Origin: Isoetes taiwanensis
Lineage: Eukaryota; Streptophyta; Lycopodiopsida; Isoetales; Isoetaceae
Assembly (NCBI GenBank): GCA_021234155.1
Contig: JAJEKV010000040.1
Location: 2,893,799-2,957,798 of the forward strand
Direction: 5' to 3'
DNA: 64,000 bases
Shown: positions 51,760 through 62,970 of the stretch, piece by piece
Position numbering within the stretch: the first letter of the stretch is position 1
How the letters are laid out: each line of letters opens with the position of its first letter
Made by a program: the position numbers and the translations under genes
The notes under the pieces: model-generated
The model's input: only the letters and a program-made list of their open reading frames with translations
Told to the model about the DNA's origin: nothing
The model's database searches: none

Positions 51760-54479
51760 AAATAGTGTTGCATGGTGTATTTGTTAATCTTTCATTTCCT
51801 ACTTTTACATAACAATAGAAATAATTTAATTCCATATTTGCCATGGAAGATCCTCCTAAATGGAGAAAAAGGGCTTGGGCTATAAGGGTCTTTCAGCTTC
51901 ACCTCCTAGAAGTTTCAATTGTACTAAAGGCAATTTATGCAATGCAAGTTGACCCATACAAATTCCTCTCCACTCCATGCAAGATATTTAAGTAGCGTTA
52001 CATGACACGATTATCACACTCTCAATTCCAAACAAAAAATTTGTAAATCATGTCATTATATACTTATCAAACTTCCAGCTTTTCTCAAATATTGATGATC
52101 CCACCTTCCTCAAGACTCAACGCATGTGGAATTTTTTTTTTTCGTTGTTATATACCTCTCGAAAGCACAAACATGCCCCATCCATCGTTGATCTATTTTC
52201 AATATGTATAGATTTGGTGCCCCCGCTATGTTATCAACGCTTCAAGAATTTCATAAACTTAAGGAGTCTTCATGGGTAAGTGGATGAATGAATACGATAT
52301 GATAAGAATTTGTTGACCGTGTAACATTCACTTGCCAGATTCAAACTGGTTATAACTTTCAAGTCACATGTGTGATCCGCAAAACCACCACCTTAGCCAA
52401 ACACAATATCGAAAGTGTAAAATGTGCATGTGCTTTGTATAGACAAACACTATGCAAATTTAGGAACATTCAAAAGAGTGAGTTATGAGCATCTCAACCT
52501 TCCATTCATACAAAATTGTGACACACATTATGGACGTCTTATTTCATTATGCACAAACATGCATATTATTCGTAAGATTGTTCCATGTCTATAGAACTCT
52601 ACAAAAGAATATGCCTTTAAAAACATAAAAAATTACCAAATTGCAACATTAACATCTCAAAGCAGATATTTTCTCAGTTCATCTCTTGATGGTGAGGCAC
52701 TTGATATACGAGTGGTCTCCTTTCCTCAATGGTTTAAATAAATTATTTTTTTATTGTCTCAACATATTTTTACCCATGGTATAAAATATGTTATTGCTTT
52801 CAATGCCTTAAACCTATTTATTAAATATACCATCCTGCACTAGCACCCCCTAGCCTAAGGAATCTGTTCATATACATTAGAAGCATTGCAAATTGTTTTC
52901 TAGGCCTTGGAGGTGTTGCATATCTAAATAATGTTGCATGATGTGTTTGTTAATCTTCCATTGGTCACTCTTACATAAAATTCTGACAATTTTCTCAGCT
53001 AAACTTGGTATCAATTTTGAATTCTAGGAAGAGCCCACAATAAGAAATCACATAATTCTAATTCTACAGACCCGTGATCAAGAAACGACCGAACAAATCC
53101 CCTGCATTTTGTGGCAGAACTTTTGCAAAAATTATACATAGATTGACATGCAAAAAATGACATCTCTAATCCACCGCTATCATCAATAATCAGTAACTTC
53201 CAAAATAATAAAGGACTATTTAGAATTAAAGGCATGTACGCACAATCATAGGTTGATACGTACACTTTTACAAATGCCCAGCATCAAATCTTTATTTGAG
53301 CCTTGAGCACTTGCAAAGTACAATTTCTGAAACTTACAAGGGTTGCCGGCGCCAAATTCTTGTATATAATAACATTTCTAGATTTTTTTTTATTTTTAGA
53401 TGGATTAAAATCTCAATTATTACTATATATAATAACATTTGGATAAGGGTCAAGATAATTATAATAACATTTGGATAAGGGTCAAGATAATTATACCCAA
53501 ATTAGTATGTTCTAGAGAAAAACAATAAGGTGCCGCGCACGGAGGGTTGCCCTCTTTGTCTCGAGGGTGAAGTGGCTTAAATCATACTTTAAGGTCATGT
53601 TTTTACAATCAATCCATGACATTAACCTTTAGATCATGGGCCACGTGCCATGCGTCCAAAATTTGCAGAGCCATATGCCATGCCTCCAAAATCGCCACTA
53701 CGATAAAAGGAATGGGACGAGAATTTGGGTCAAGCAAGTTTGCCCACATCCTTAGGATTTTTTTCCTGTAAAATTTGACGTTGGCCTCTCCCCCGATAAA
53801 CACAAGGATGATGCCGCCCTGTCTGCGAACAAGCAGAGCCTAAGCACAGACACTCAGGCCGATCGAAAACCCTGCAGAAAATAAGGCTTAGTTCACAAGC
53901 AAAGAACAGGGTTGTTGCTTGGGCTCGGCTCGAGCTTTGAGGGATTATAATGGGGACTGAATGCAATTCTTAGCGCACCAATGCATTAGATTTTGCTCCG
54001 GCCACCGGTTACACTAAGAAGAGTTCACCACTAACGATGGTGACCGGGCCGCTTAAGGACGCTTTAAAGGTTTGAAGCAGTTTGAATATACTGTGCACGA
54101 CGAAGATATCCTTAGAATATGCTAAGAACTCCACTGAAAAGGAGGGTTTGCCTCCCTAGAGACAACCCAAAAACTCAATAATAACTATTTTTGTAAATTA
54201 CACAAAAACATTGCACTAGCATACATAAAAACTTTCGTACACACAACACCCTAATATAGCATGTATTTATCAAGCCTCATTACTCATTGACAATAGTCTT
54301 TTATGGCAACGAACATCATATCTATAATGAACAATTGTTTTTACATCATAACAAACAATTAAGATTCTTACCACATTAGGATTCAAATATATAAATGACA
54401 ATTGCAAGGCAATAGTCCGCCACGAGTTGAATTTGAACAAACACTCTTTCCTTGGGCAAAACCATGACATTTCAATAGG

Positions 54480-55618
54480 AATTGCACCGACCGTGCATTG
54501 CCAAGTTTGATCCAAACGATTTGAAACAACTATTTCACCCGGCTTCATGTCTACGTTTCCAAGGTCTCAGCCCGGTATAATTGGCATGAAGATATTTTTA
54601 AGGAGTTATTTGTCGAGTGGGGGGGAGTACATTGGCTGGGAATCCATCCCGAAAGAGCCCCGGACTGGTGCAATTGGATATCTTAAAAGATATTCCGAGA
54701 GAGGTCGATATCATGACTATTTCCCGGGAGAGTAAAACTGAAATTGACATGGAATGGACTCCCATTCCATGCTCTATTTGTGGTCTCGTGCTACATGGAG
54801 GGGGTGTCTGTCAAGGAACTTGGGTACCTAAAGGAAAACAAGCAGAGAAACAACTACCGATTTGAAAAACAAGTTCAAGTCATCCCCACAAAGATCAAGA
54901 AGGATGGACCCAAGTGAAGTCAAAAAAGAAAAATAAAAAATGGAGTGCTTATAAAAAGGCAAGGAAGTTGAAGGCCAAGAAGAGGAAACGTATGAAACCC
55001 AAAAGAGTAAGGAGATTGTCAAGCCCGATCAGAATGGAGGGAAAAACAAAAACATGACAAGATGGTGGAAAAGTCAAAGTCTTGGTCAGCTCGATTGAAA
55101 ATCAAAAGGACTCCGAGGAAAGGGAAGGACCAGTCCACCGATCAGATGGTCATAACTCCGCTCACTTATTAAGAAGTAACAAACTTGTCATAAGTGAGAC
55201 AGACATTCCTCCTATCAATACCCCCGAATCTTCCTGACTCGATGTCTCAATAGGGGACAAGGCTATTTAAGGGAGAACCCTCATTCATTGGGGATGACCT
55301 TAAGACCCCTGCCAAGAAGATTGACTTTGCATCTCCAAAACTTAATGAGTGTACCCAGCAGGATACCAGTCAAGAGATGCATGATATTCTTTTACAGTTA
55401 ATGGAAAAGCAAGAAGAAATGGACAAGGAAGACAAAATGAGTACACCGAGACTCATCTTTGCAATGGCAACCCAAGAGGAAATCCAAGATAAATTTTTAC
55501 TACATCTCCCATGAACTATGAAGGGGAAGCTGGGATTCTCGAGGGAGGAATCAAGAATTAAAATTCGCCTCGAAATTGAGAGCTTAACCAATGATCTTGT
55601 AAGTCCAATATGTAGCAT
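54480..55618 (+). CDS. LINE ORF1, N-terminal part (DUF4283-like, CCHC zinc knuckle), frameshifted
   Basis: ORF1 of plant L1 elements makes an RNA-binding Gag-like protein that packages the LINE transcript. Across two frames one can read a DUF4283-like stretch (HEDIFKELF, YIGWESIP, GAIGYLKRY), then PIPCSICGLVLHGGGVC, a C-x2-C-x4-H-x4-C zinc knuckle, then a Lys/Arg-rich region (about 54900-55020) and an acidic/Gln-rich helix-like stretch (QEMHDILLQLMEKQEEMDKE). The frame is lost several times, so product integrity is unknown. Confidence 0.65.
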
Positions 55619-55849
55619 AATAACAGGGGGTTTCTTTTGTATTTTTGTACTTTTTTTCCTAAGGTTTTTATATGATTTCGTGGATGTATTTGATGAGCCA
55701 TACTAATTAGTATATCTAGAGTGCGCATACGCCTGAACTAATTTTGATGCCTACATCCAATGGTTTAGATCCAAATATCATATATTTCGTTATTATATTG
55801 TATTTTTCTTATTTTATCACATTCTCTTTCGACATGCAAGGCTCGAGAA

Positions 55850-57700
55850 CCCATTTTAGGGTTTTGAGGGGTTATGGGCCCAATTTGCTTCGTGGCTATG
55901 TTCGGTTAGTTCTTGCATACCAAGTCCGTTGCCTCCGGATTTGGTCCGACATGGGGTTAATCGGTTTTGACGGTTCATCCTTTGTTGCTTTGGTACCGCG
56001 ACCAGGCATCTTGGCCGAGGAACATTTATCCAATGCATCATCTCTTTCCTCGGCAGGGCGCCAAAGCAAGATATTTGTCGGCATCCGGGGCTCCGTGTTC
56101 TCGCCATCTTTGCGGGTTGCCCGATCTTACAGTTTACAATCTTTTCAAAAAAACCGATGTTTGGAGAGGCCATAATAAGAGAGGGTGAAGTCAAGAAAAT
56201 GAAGCTAAGCAATACCCACAGTTTATCTAAAGGCAAACACATTCATGCTCACGCTGCTTCGAGGTGGCCTTGTGAAAGATATGTTTGTGGAAATCATTTG
56301 GCTATGATGTATGGCAATGTGGAGATATGCATGAAGCAAATATGGTGTTTCCGTAAACGGAGCCAACTAACGTTTTTCCCGGACAATTATGTTGGGGATT
56401 ATTGTCGACATGGGCTTGCCAAGGATGTTTGTTGAACTTTTCCATCAAATGCAAAATTGATGAGGTGATCCCATAAGCACCGTTTTGGGACCATTTTGGA
56501 TGCATGCACGGGATTTGGGAGTCTTGCAAAAGGCAAGTTTTTCCATGCTTACATTATAATTAGTGACTTTGACTCCTATGAAATTGTTGGGAATGCAATC
56601 CTCAATATGTATAGCAAATTAGGTGTTCTGAATACGTGAAAAAGCTTTTTTGTAGAATGCAAAATAAGAACATAGTTTCGTGGACCTCAATGATTGTATT
56701 TTATTCAAATCGGGGATGGCGGGAAAGCATTATCATACTTTCACGAATGTAGCCGAAGGCATATCGCCACACAAGGTAACCTATTCCAAAGTGGTGGAAG
56801 CATGCATTCCAAGAGGCATTGGCACAAGGCAAACGTATACACTGCATTAAAGTCCGCCTTCATTCGTATTGTTCTAGCAATCGCCCTTATGAACTTGTAC
56901 AACATATGCGGATGGTTCAAGAAGGTCCGCGAATTTTGATAAAATGCGGGGGGAGGAATCGTTTCATGGAATTCAATCCTATCATCGCTTTGGTCGGCAA
57001 GGAAATCCCAAGGAGACAATTCATATTTTACCCGAGATGGAGGCGGAAGTCTTATGCCAAATAATGTCACCGTATCGATTATCGTTGGCATGTTCACAAA
57101 CACGTAAGTCTTGTCGGGGACAAAGTGGATTCATTCTTATGCTATATGCGTAAACTTGATTCGAATATGCTTGTTGGAAATGCTCTTATTGACTCATGGA
57201 AAATGAATGGTGGCATCGATCCCGGAAAGCTTCTTTTTCTCATCACCGGTATCTAATTACTCAACAAATATTTTCCTAGGTTTCTTCCATAGATTTAAGA
57301 CAAGCGGGTGGTGATAATGCAGACCTATTGGTGGGCAATTTTATTTATGCCTTGCTAAAGTTACATGGCATGAACGAAAAGCAATACATGTTATCTTATC
57401 TGCAGTAGCATGGCTTTTCAATCCATTCGCATTTACCATAGGGACAAGAGGCAAATCTGTGGAAGCCATTGTGTGTTGGACAAAATATATTCCATGCTTC
57501 TTGAACAATTCTATTACTTTGCTTTCTACGGGAGTACATGATGATGTTTTATGCGACCCAATGGGGATGGCTGGAGAATATATTCATCATTTGTTAAAAC
57601 TATGGATTACACATATATACATACTTGGTTCCAATTTTGTTGTGCTTCATATTTACATTTCACAATAGGAAGCCTTCTCATTTGCAAGTAGCTCCTCTAG
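55850..57700 (+). pseudogene. PPR-like passenger segment within the LINE
   Basis: PPR (PLS-type) motifs can be read in order across frames: a basic, Ser-rich N-terminal stretch (FSPSLRVARSYSLQSFQK, perhaps a remnant mitochondrial presequence), SKGKHIHAHA, GNHLAMMYG, YCRHGLAKD, ILDACTGFGSLAKGKFFH, VGNAILNMYSKLGV, NKNIVSWTSMIVFYS, GKRIHCIKV, LMNLYNICG, FVGKEIPRR and SACSQTR. At least four repeats are represented. Family members bind organellar RNA. Here the frame shifts repeatedly, and the segment lies between the two parts of LINE ORF1, so it is a captured or inserted gene fragment, not a resident gene. Confidence 0.7.
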
Positions 57701-57948
57701 CAAATTGGGACTAAAAGCACAAGCCCCAATAATGACAAATATCGTTGCCATTAGTTTTACTTTACTAAACCGTTGTTCATACGAGTAGGTTAAACTTAAT
57801 CTAACTCATCCAAGTGTGAAGTCACGTTGTTTGTTCTTTTTGCCCCGGGGGGTAAAAATTTTTAACCTATAACAAAAACCATTATATTAAATTAAATTAA
57901 ACCATTACATTAAACCATTACATTACCTTTAAATTAAATCCCCCTTCA

Positions 57949-58244
57949 AACCCCCTTTGGTTTGGGTGCATATTCACACGGGGGGTTACGAGGGCGGCGA
58001 GAGCCTCAAAATATATTTACAATACATGTACAAAATTAACACCATTAAGTACATTCTCTCAAACCTTATAGTATTTTGCAAACCTTAATATACAGTATAC
58101 AAAAACTTGTACATGCATACCCCACAAACGAGGATTATTATATACGGTCCAGATCTTGGAATAAAGGGCAAATATGCCCATCCGACAGCTCTCGTTGCCC
58201 GGAGTAACCCCCCGTGTGAATATGCACCCAAACCAAAGGGGGTT
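57949..58244. repeat. perfect 41-bp inverted repeat with 214-bp spacer
   Basis: The left arm 57949-57989 begins AACCCCCTTTGGTTTGGGTG. The right arm 58204-58244 is its exact reverse complement, ending CACCCAAACCAAAGGGGGTT. With one mismatch the arms extend outward by TTC, and inward GGCGAGAGCC loosely pairs with AGCTCTCGTTGCC. This could be a MITE with long terminal inverted repeats or one end of the passenger insertion. Confidence 0.9.
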
Positions 58245-58605
58245 CGAATGAAGGGAACATTCAGGAGAATGAGACAGAGGATGACAATTTCTATACACCA
58301 CACCAGAGGAAAGCTCGGATAATTTTGGTCTGAAAACCCCACCGCCGGGGAGACATGCAAAACTCAACATACAAATCATGGCACTGGCAGTTGACAATTT
58401 GGAACAGGTCAACAGACCAATAAGCCCAGAGGTACCACACATGGATACCAACATAGCAGCCAACTCAGTCCAGGATGAAGGAATAGGTGAAAAATTCTAC
58501 ATCCCTGGTCCAAGGAAAAAAGGTATCGGGAAGGTGCAATTCATCGAGAATAGCCCCGCTCTTAACCTAAGGAGTCAAGGAAGGAAGAAGACCGAGGTAC
58601 AATGA
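58245..58605 (+). CDS. LINE ORF1, C-terminal part
   Basis: Across two frames this reads DDNFYTPH, then NIQIMALAVDNLEQVNRPIS, FYIPGPRKKGIGKVQF and a final SQGRKKTEVQ before TGA (58603-58605). It resembles the low-complexity tail of plant L1 ORF1. Its TGA overlaps the ORF2 ATG as ATGA. Confidence 0.6.
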
Positions 58606-59976
58606 AGATAGCCACATGGAATATGAGGGGAATCAAAGCCCCTCAAGAGGAAAAGAGCCTTAATAGCTTTGAAAGAAATGAAAGCGCATACATTATTCTA
58701 CTCCAAGAGCACTGAGACTACCCCTTTTGAGTCAGCAAACCTTGACAAATGGATTATGCCAAATGGAGACTGATCCGTCCATAGCAGATGGGACCAAAGG
58801 GGAATCTGCATGGTTTGGCAGGATATGCCCTGTTTGGAGAAATATTGTCACCCAAAGGCGTGTGGACTCAGAAAGCAGTATTGCGAAAGGAAAGACACCA
58901 TTGATATTATTAATATATATGCCTCCACAGACTCGATGAGAGGGAAGAACAATGGCTCCAAATTAATAATTGGATCCGTGGTCACCAAATCAAGAATTGG
59001 GCTGTGGCGAGATTTTAATAATACACCTACTTGGGAACGAAACTTGGAAAAACAAAGCAATATGTCCAAAGGTGAGAGGAAGGCATGGGATCTTTTGATG
59101 ACAAACTTTGTATACCTTCCTCCATCCTCAACAAGCAAATACTCATGGTCAAACAAAAGGAAAGGAGATCAAAGGACATATTGTCTCTTGGATGGTTTTA
59201 TTTATGGAACTCAGAGTTGGAGAATTGGGATAACCTAATTACATCATGTGACATTGGAAACTCAATCTCGCACCATTTTCCTCAGTTCTTAAGTGACATG
59301 GCACCATCAAAGAAGGAGGGACAACATCCCATTTAAATTTAACACCGGACTCACGATAATAAAAGGATTTTGTGAGGCCTTCTCAAGTTCTACAAAAGCT
59401 ACCGAAAATTCCTTTTATCTGGTTCCATGAATCGCTTTGTCAATAGGATTAAAAGCAGATCAAAGGTTGGATTAAGGCATGGGGAAAAGATTGGAATTTG
59501 AAAAAAAAAAAAGAAAAACAAGAGGTATATGAAGCTATGAGAGAAGTTAGAAAAAGTCTTTTTCAAGATAAGGACAATATAGCCCTGCAAGAAAAGGAGT
59601 TTGAGTTGGAATCAAAAGTCAAATGTATTGAGGAGGCCGAGGCAAGAAGTCTTGCAATTAGAAGTAAATGTAAATATATTAATGAGATGGATGATGCACG
59701 GTCTGCGCCTTCTTTTTTTTTAGTGGCTAAGAATAGGATTCAACAATGGAATTATTCAAGCTAAAAGGGATGATGGCAGTATTCTCCATAGCCAACTTGA
59801 TATCCAGAATTTCTTTCTCAATGAGTACAAAAATTTGTTTAACAAATGCATACAACAAGATAGATGAGAAAGAAATAGATGAGTTCTTTGCAAAATTCCA
59901 AAAGGACCACAAATTAAGGAGGAAGACATGCTCATAGCTCCCCGAGGAAAAAGAGATTAAGGAGACTCTCCAAATA
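58602..59976 (+). CDS. LINE ORF2, endonuclease and linker part (frameshifted)
   Basis: The ATG at 58602 gives MKIATWNMRGIKAP, the usual beginning of an L1 AP-like endonuclease that nicks target DNA. Further on are INIYAST, RDFNNTPTWER (normally GDFN, metal-binding/catalytic) and YSWSNKRKGDQR. The linker towards RT is charged and helical (59498-59764: EVYEAMREVRKSLFQDKDNI). At least four frame changes interrupt it. It continues into the open RT segment at 59977. Confidence 0.8.
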
Positions 59977-61545
59977 ATGACACATGGAAAGAGTCCAGGC
60001 CCGGATGGATTACAGCCAGAGTTCTACATGGAATTTTGGGATTTGATAAAGGAAGATTTTATTCTATTTATACAGGGAGCATGGAGAGCCAAGTACCTAC
60101 ACCCGGCAATAAATGCAGGTCATATTACTCTAATCCCAAAAGTAGAAAACCCTGCTAATTTTGGTGATTGGAGACCAATTTCTCTTACCAACACAACATA
60201 CAAGTTGCTGGCAAAAATCTTGGCTAACAGGTTAAAGACTAGCCTAATGAAAGTTATCAATCCCTGCCAGTCTGCTTTCTTGCCTCAGAGGAATATTCTT
60301 GATAATTACATTGGCGCATCTGAAGGTCTTCACTGGAACAAGCTGTCCGGTCAGAATTGCATGCTTCTCAAGCTAGACTTCAAGCGAGCATATGACACAA
60401 TTAGTTGGCAATTCCTAGAAAAGGCAATGGATCACTTGGGGTTATCTGCAAATGTATACCAGAAAGTGCTTGGATTTAATGCCATGGCCTCATCTGCAAT
60501 TATTATAAATGGCAATCCTACTGAACAATTCCCATGTAGAAGAGGTGTGAGACAGGGATGCCCCCTAGCTCCATACCTTTTTCTAATTGTAGCAGAGGTG
60601 GTCACCAAATTGGTAATCCATATGCAGAACAAAGGGGATATAAATTGTCTGCAACTCCCTGGTGATCAAGGTACCTTCTCCCTAATGCAATATGCTGATG
60701 ACACCTTTGTTTTTCTTAAGCAGGGGGACAATAGCCTTCCAAACTTTCTCAAGATGATGGATAGGTTTGGACACATGTCTGGGGTCATGCTAAACAAAAA
60801 TAAGTGTGCAATAATACTGGACACAGAAGAAACTGTACTTCAGGGGATAAAGATCTTGAACAGAAGTGCTGGTACATCAATCCTTGGGATCCCCCTAGCT
60901 CTGAATTCTTCCCTCCGAGGTTTATGGGAGCCAATTGTTACTAGAATTAAAAAGAAGCTTGGTATGTACTCCTCCTCTCTATCTCTGGCTGGTAGAATTC
61001 AGATTGCTAATGCTGTCATTAGCAGCACACATGTATATTTTTCATCTGCCATTGTTGGAGATAAAGCTTCCTATAACAAGATTGAGGCAGCAATTAGACA
61101 GTTTATTTGGCAAGGAATTCACAAGGTTGCTTGGGGAGACCTTATCAAACCTAGGAAGGAAGGAGGGCTTGGATGCAAAGATCTATTTACCCAAGCTCAA
61201 GCACTTGCTGCCAAAATGATTTGGAGGGCTATCCAAAATTCCTCATCATCTCCAGCCATGAAACTGATAAGATACTGGATACAAGAGTCTTACCCTGTTG
61301 GCAGTCATACTCTAAGACATGAACTTCCAGATTCAGCATTCTTTCAATTTACTCCATGTCCAAATACTTCCATTGTGCTAAGGAGAATGTTTGAAGCATG
61401 GAATACAGCTGCTTTGTGTTATAGGCCCCCAATCATTGATACAAGATGCAAGGATATCCACTTCTTCTGGCATCCTGAGATAATACATAGCAGCAATGAC
61501 TGCCTGGCTCTTAAACATCCACAAAAGTACATGCAAAGGGCATAA
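59977..61545 (+). CDS. LINE ORF2, reverse transcriptase segment, 522 codons open
   Basis: This is the longest open frame in the window. It starts at MTHGKSPGPDGLQPEFYMEF (an internal Met; the true ORF2 start is at 58602). RVT_1 motifs follow in order: PISLTNTTYKLLAKILANRL, CQSAFLPQRNI, LLKLDFKRAYDTISWQFL, RRGVRQGCPLAPYLFLIVAE and QYADDTFVFLKQ with the catalytic YADD box at about residues 238-241, then LGIPLAL, the thumb region and IRQFIWQG. The enzyme copies LINE RNA at the nicked target site. The frame ends because of an indel; the reading continues after it into the zinc-finger segment. Confidence 0.93.
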   Translation: MTHGKSPGPDGLQPEFYMEFWDLIKEDFILFIQGAWRAKYLHPAINAGHITLIPKVENPANFGDWRPISLTNTTYKLLAKILANRLKTSLMKVINPCQSAFLPQRNILDNYIGASEGLHWNKLSGQNCMLLKLDFKRAYDTISWQFLEKAMDHLGLSANVYQKVLGFNAMASSAIIINGNPTEQFPCRRGVRQGCPLAPYLFLIVAEVVTKLVIHMQNKGDINCLQLPGDQGTFSLMQYADDTFVFLKQGDNSLPNFLKMMDRFGHMSGVMLNKNKCAIILDTEETVLQGIKILNRSAGTSILGIPLALNSSLRGLWEPIVTRIKKKLGMYSSSLSLAGRIQIANAVISSTHVYFSSAIVGDKASYNKIEAAIRQFIWQGIHKVAWGDLIKPRKEGGLGCKDLFTQAQALAAKMIWRAIQNSSSSPAMKLIRYWIQESYPVGSHTLRHELPDSAFFQFTPCPNTSIVLRRMFEAWNTAALCYRPPIIDTRCKDIHFFWHPEIIHSSNDCLALKHPQKYMQRA

Positions 61546-61883
61546 AGCAGGGATCGAAAAATTGGAGATCCGAGGAAAGGAGACTCTGCTTGGAAGGAAT
61601 GGGATGAGATATCCTTACTCACGAAAAAGGCTCACAATTAGATAAAGATATCTATGAGCTCATCATGGATAAAGTGGGAGGACATGAAGAATTATGTGAA
61701 AGTACAAATCAGTGGCATCTAAAGGGCAAGGAAATATACTCTGTAAGGGAGATCTACAAAGGTCTGGTCAAGCACAAACCATCTAAAGCTACACACAAGT
61801 GTGGAACTACTTGAGAAAAAAGGTTAGCTTCCATATGTGCTAAAGGGTGGAAGAATTATGCAAAGAAAACAAAGTTAAGACTT

Positions 61884-62216
61884 TTGGTGGTGATCCCCGC
61901 ATCGAGTTTGACCACCAATCATAGAAGAGCAAAATTTGACAAAAACATTTCTGAAACATGTCCCCTAGGATGTGGACAAGTAGAGACCTCTAACCATGTT
62001 TTCCTGTGTCCTAAGATCCAGGAATTCTGGAGTTGGACGGCTCAGATAAACAAAGGAGTCCCTGGAGAATCGAATATGCTGGTATTCCTAAACTCTGGTA
62101 ACAGGTTACTAAATACTGTTAGAACCTTGTGTTGCTGGGCCATATGGAAACACAGAAATAGGACTGCTATAGACAAGAAGAATCCAAATTTGATATGGTT
62201 GAAGCAAGTCTTTTAA
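61884..62216 (+). CDS. LINE ORF2, C-terminal zf-RVT segment
   Basis: CPLGCGQVETSNHVFLCPKI is the C-x3-C...H-x4-C zinc-binding region (zf-RVT) usual at the end of plant L1 ORF2. The frame ends IWLKQVF and a TAA stop. About 340 bp separate it from the previous open segment, in which the reading shifts frame. Total ORF2 from 58602 to 62216 would be about 1200 aa, normal for the family. Confidence 0.85.
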   Translation: MVVIPASSLTTNHRRAKFDKNISETCPLGCGQVETSNHVFLCPKIQEFWSWTAQINKGVPGESNMLVFLNSGNRLLNTVRTLCCWAIWKHRNRTAIDKKNPNLIWLKQVF

Positions 62217-62970
62217 GCACACTTATAGACTTCGACCATTGCACACAAAAAAGCAAAGAGGACGTGGTTATGACAACGAATGGCACGCCATTGGCAAATT
62301 TCAAGGAACACATGATTTCTTTGTGCTAAATCTAACTGTAAATGATGTTGTTTTTGCACAAAAAGGTCCGGAGGTCAATAGAGTTGGGGCAGCGAAGACG
62401 GATGGGGTGGCGATGACTCAGATGATGAGTTCTCCACTCTCTCTAGGAGTGAGCAAGAAGACATGATCATTCAAATGGAAACAGAAAATGGTCCATGCAT
62501 CCGCCATCGAAAGGTACTCAAGAGGCCGAGGCGGAGAGACATAAGAATTTGAGACGAGATTTTCTACGAATCTATACCATAAGTGGGAACAAAAACGTGA
62601 GGCACATGTACTAGTTCTCACTGATTTTTACCAATTACTCAAAGATACAAACTTGATGAGCCAATAACATTCTTGGAAGAAGATGTGGCGATCTCACAAT
62701 GCAAGATCCGGTTGATGCTCAAGAAAAATTATGGATACCACTACTTTATCCAAAACTGTTAATATTAGTTTATGATGCATTTTGATAATATTAACTATAC
62801 AGGGCTTTAGTTTCCCTGAATTTTCTACTTACATACTTCATTATATAAGAAGTATGGTGCTGATTTATACTATCTGCATTAAGTATACCTCGGAGGTGTA
62901 CTATCTGATGTATTTTTAAGATATGAATACTAAGCTTCACCTTGCCTTCAAAAAAAAAAAAAAAAAAAAA
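62217..62970 (+). other. LINE 3' UTR and poly(A) tail
   Basis: There is no protein of known family after the ORF2 stop. The element ends TTGCCTTC followed by about 20 A at 62950-62970, then the 3' target-site duplication. Confidence 0.8.

Larger units (their letters stand above)
53637..62970 (+). mobile_element. L1-type LINE, 9.33 kb, with perfect 20-bp TSD, poly(A) and a PPR passenger segment
   Basis: TGACATTAACCTTTAGATCA is found at 53617-53636 and again at 62971-62990, directly after about 20 A, so both ends of the insertion are defined. The order inside is: 5' leader, ORF1 with a DUF4283-like part and a CCHC knuckle (about 54480-55600), PPR-like passenger (55850-57700), inverted repeat (57949-58244), ORF1 end (to 58605), ORF2 endonuclease, RT and zf-RVT (58602-62216), 3' UTR and poly(A). 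Typical plant L1s are 6-7 kb. The excess here is roughly the passenger plus inverted repeat. Insertion seems fairly young because the TSD is identical. Confidence 0.9.
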
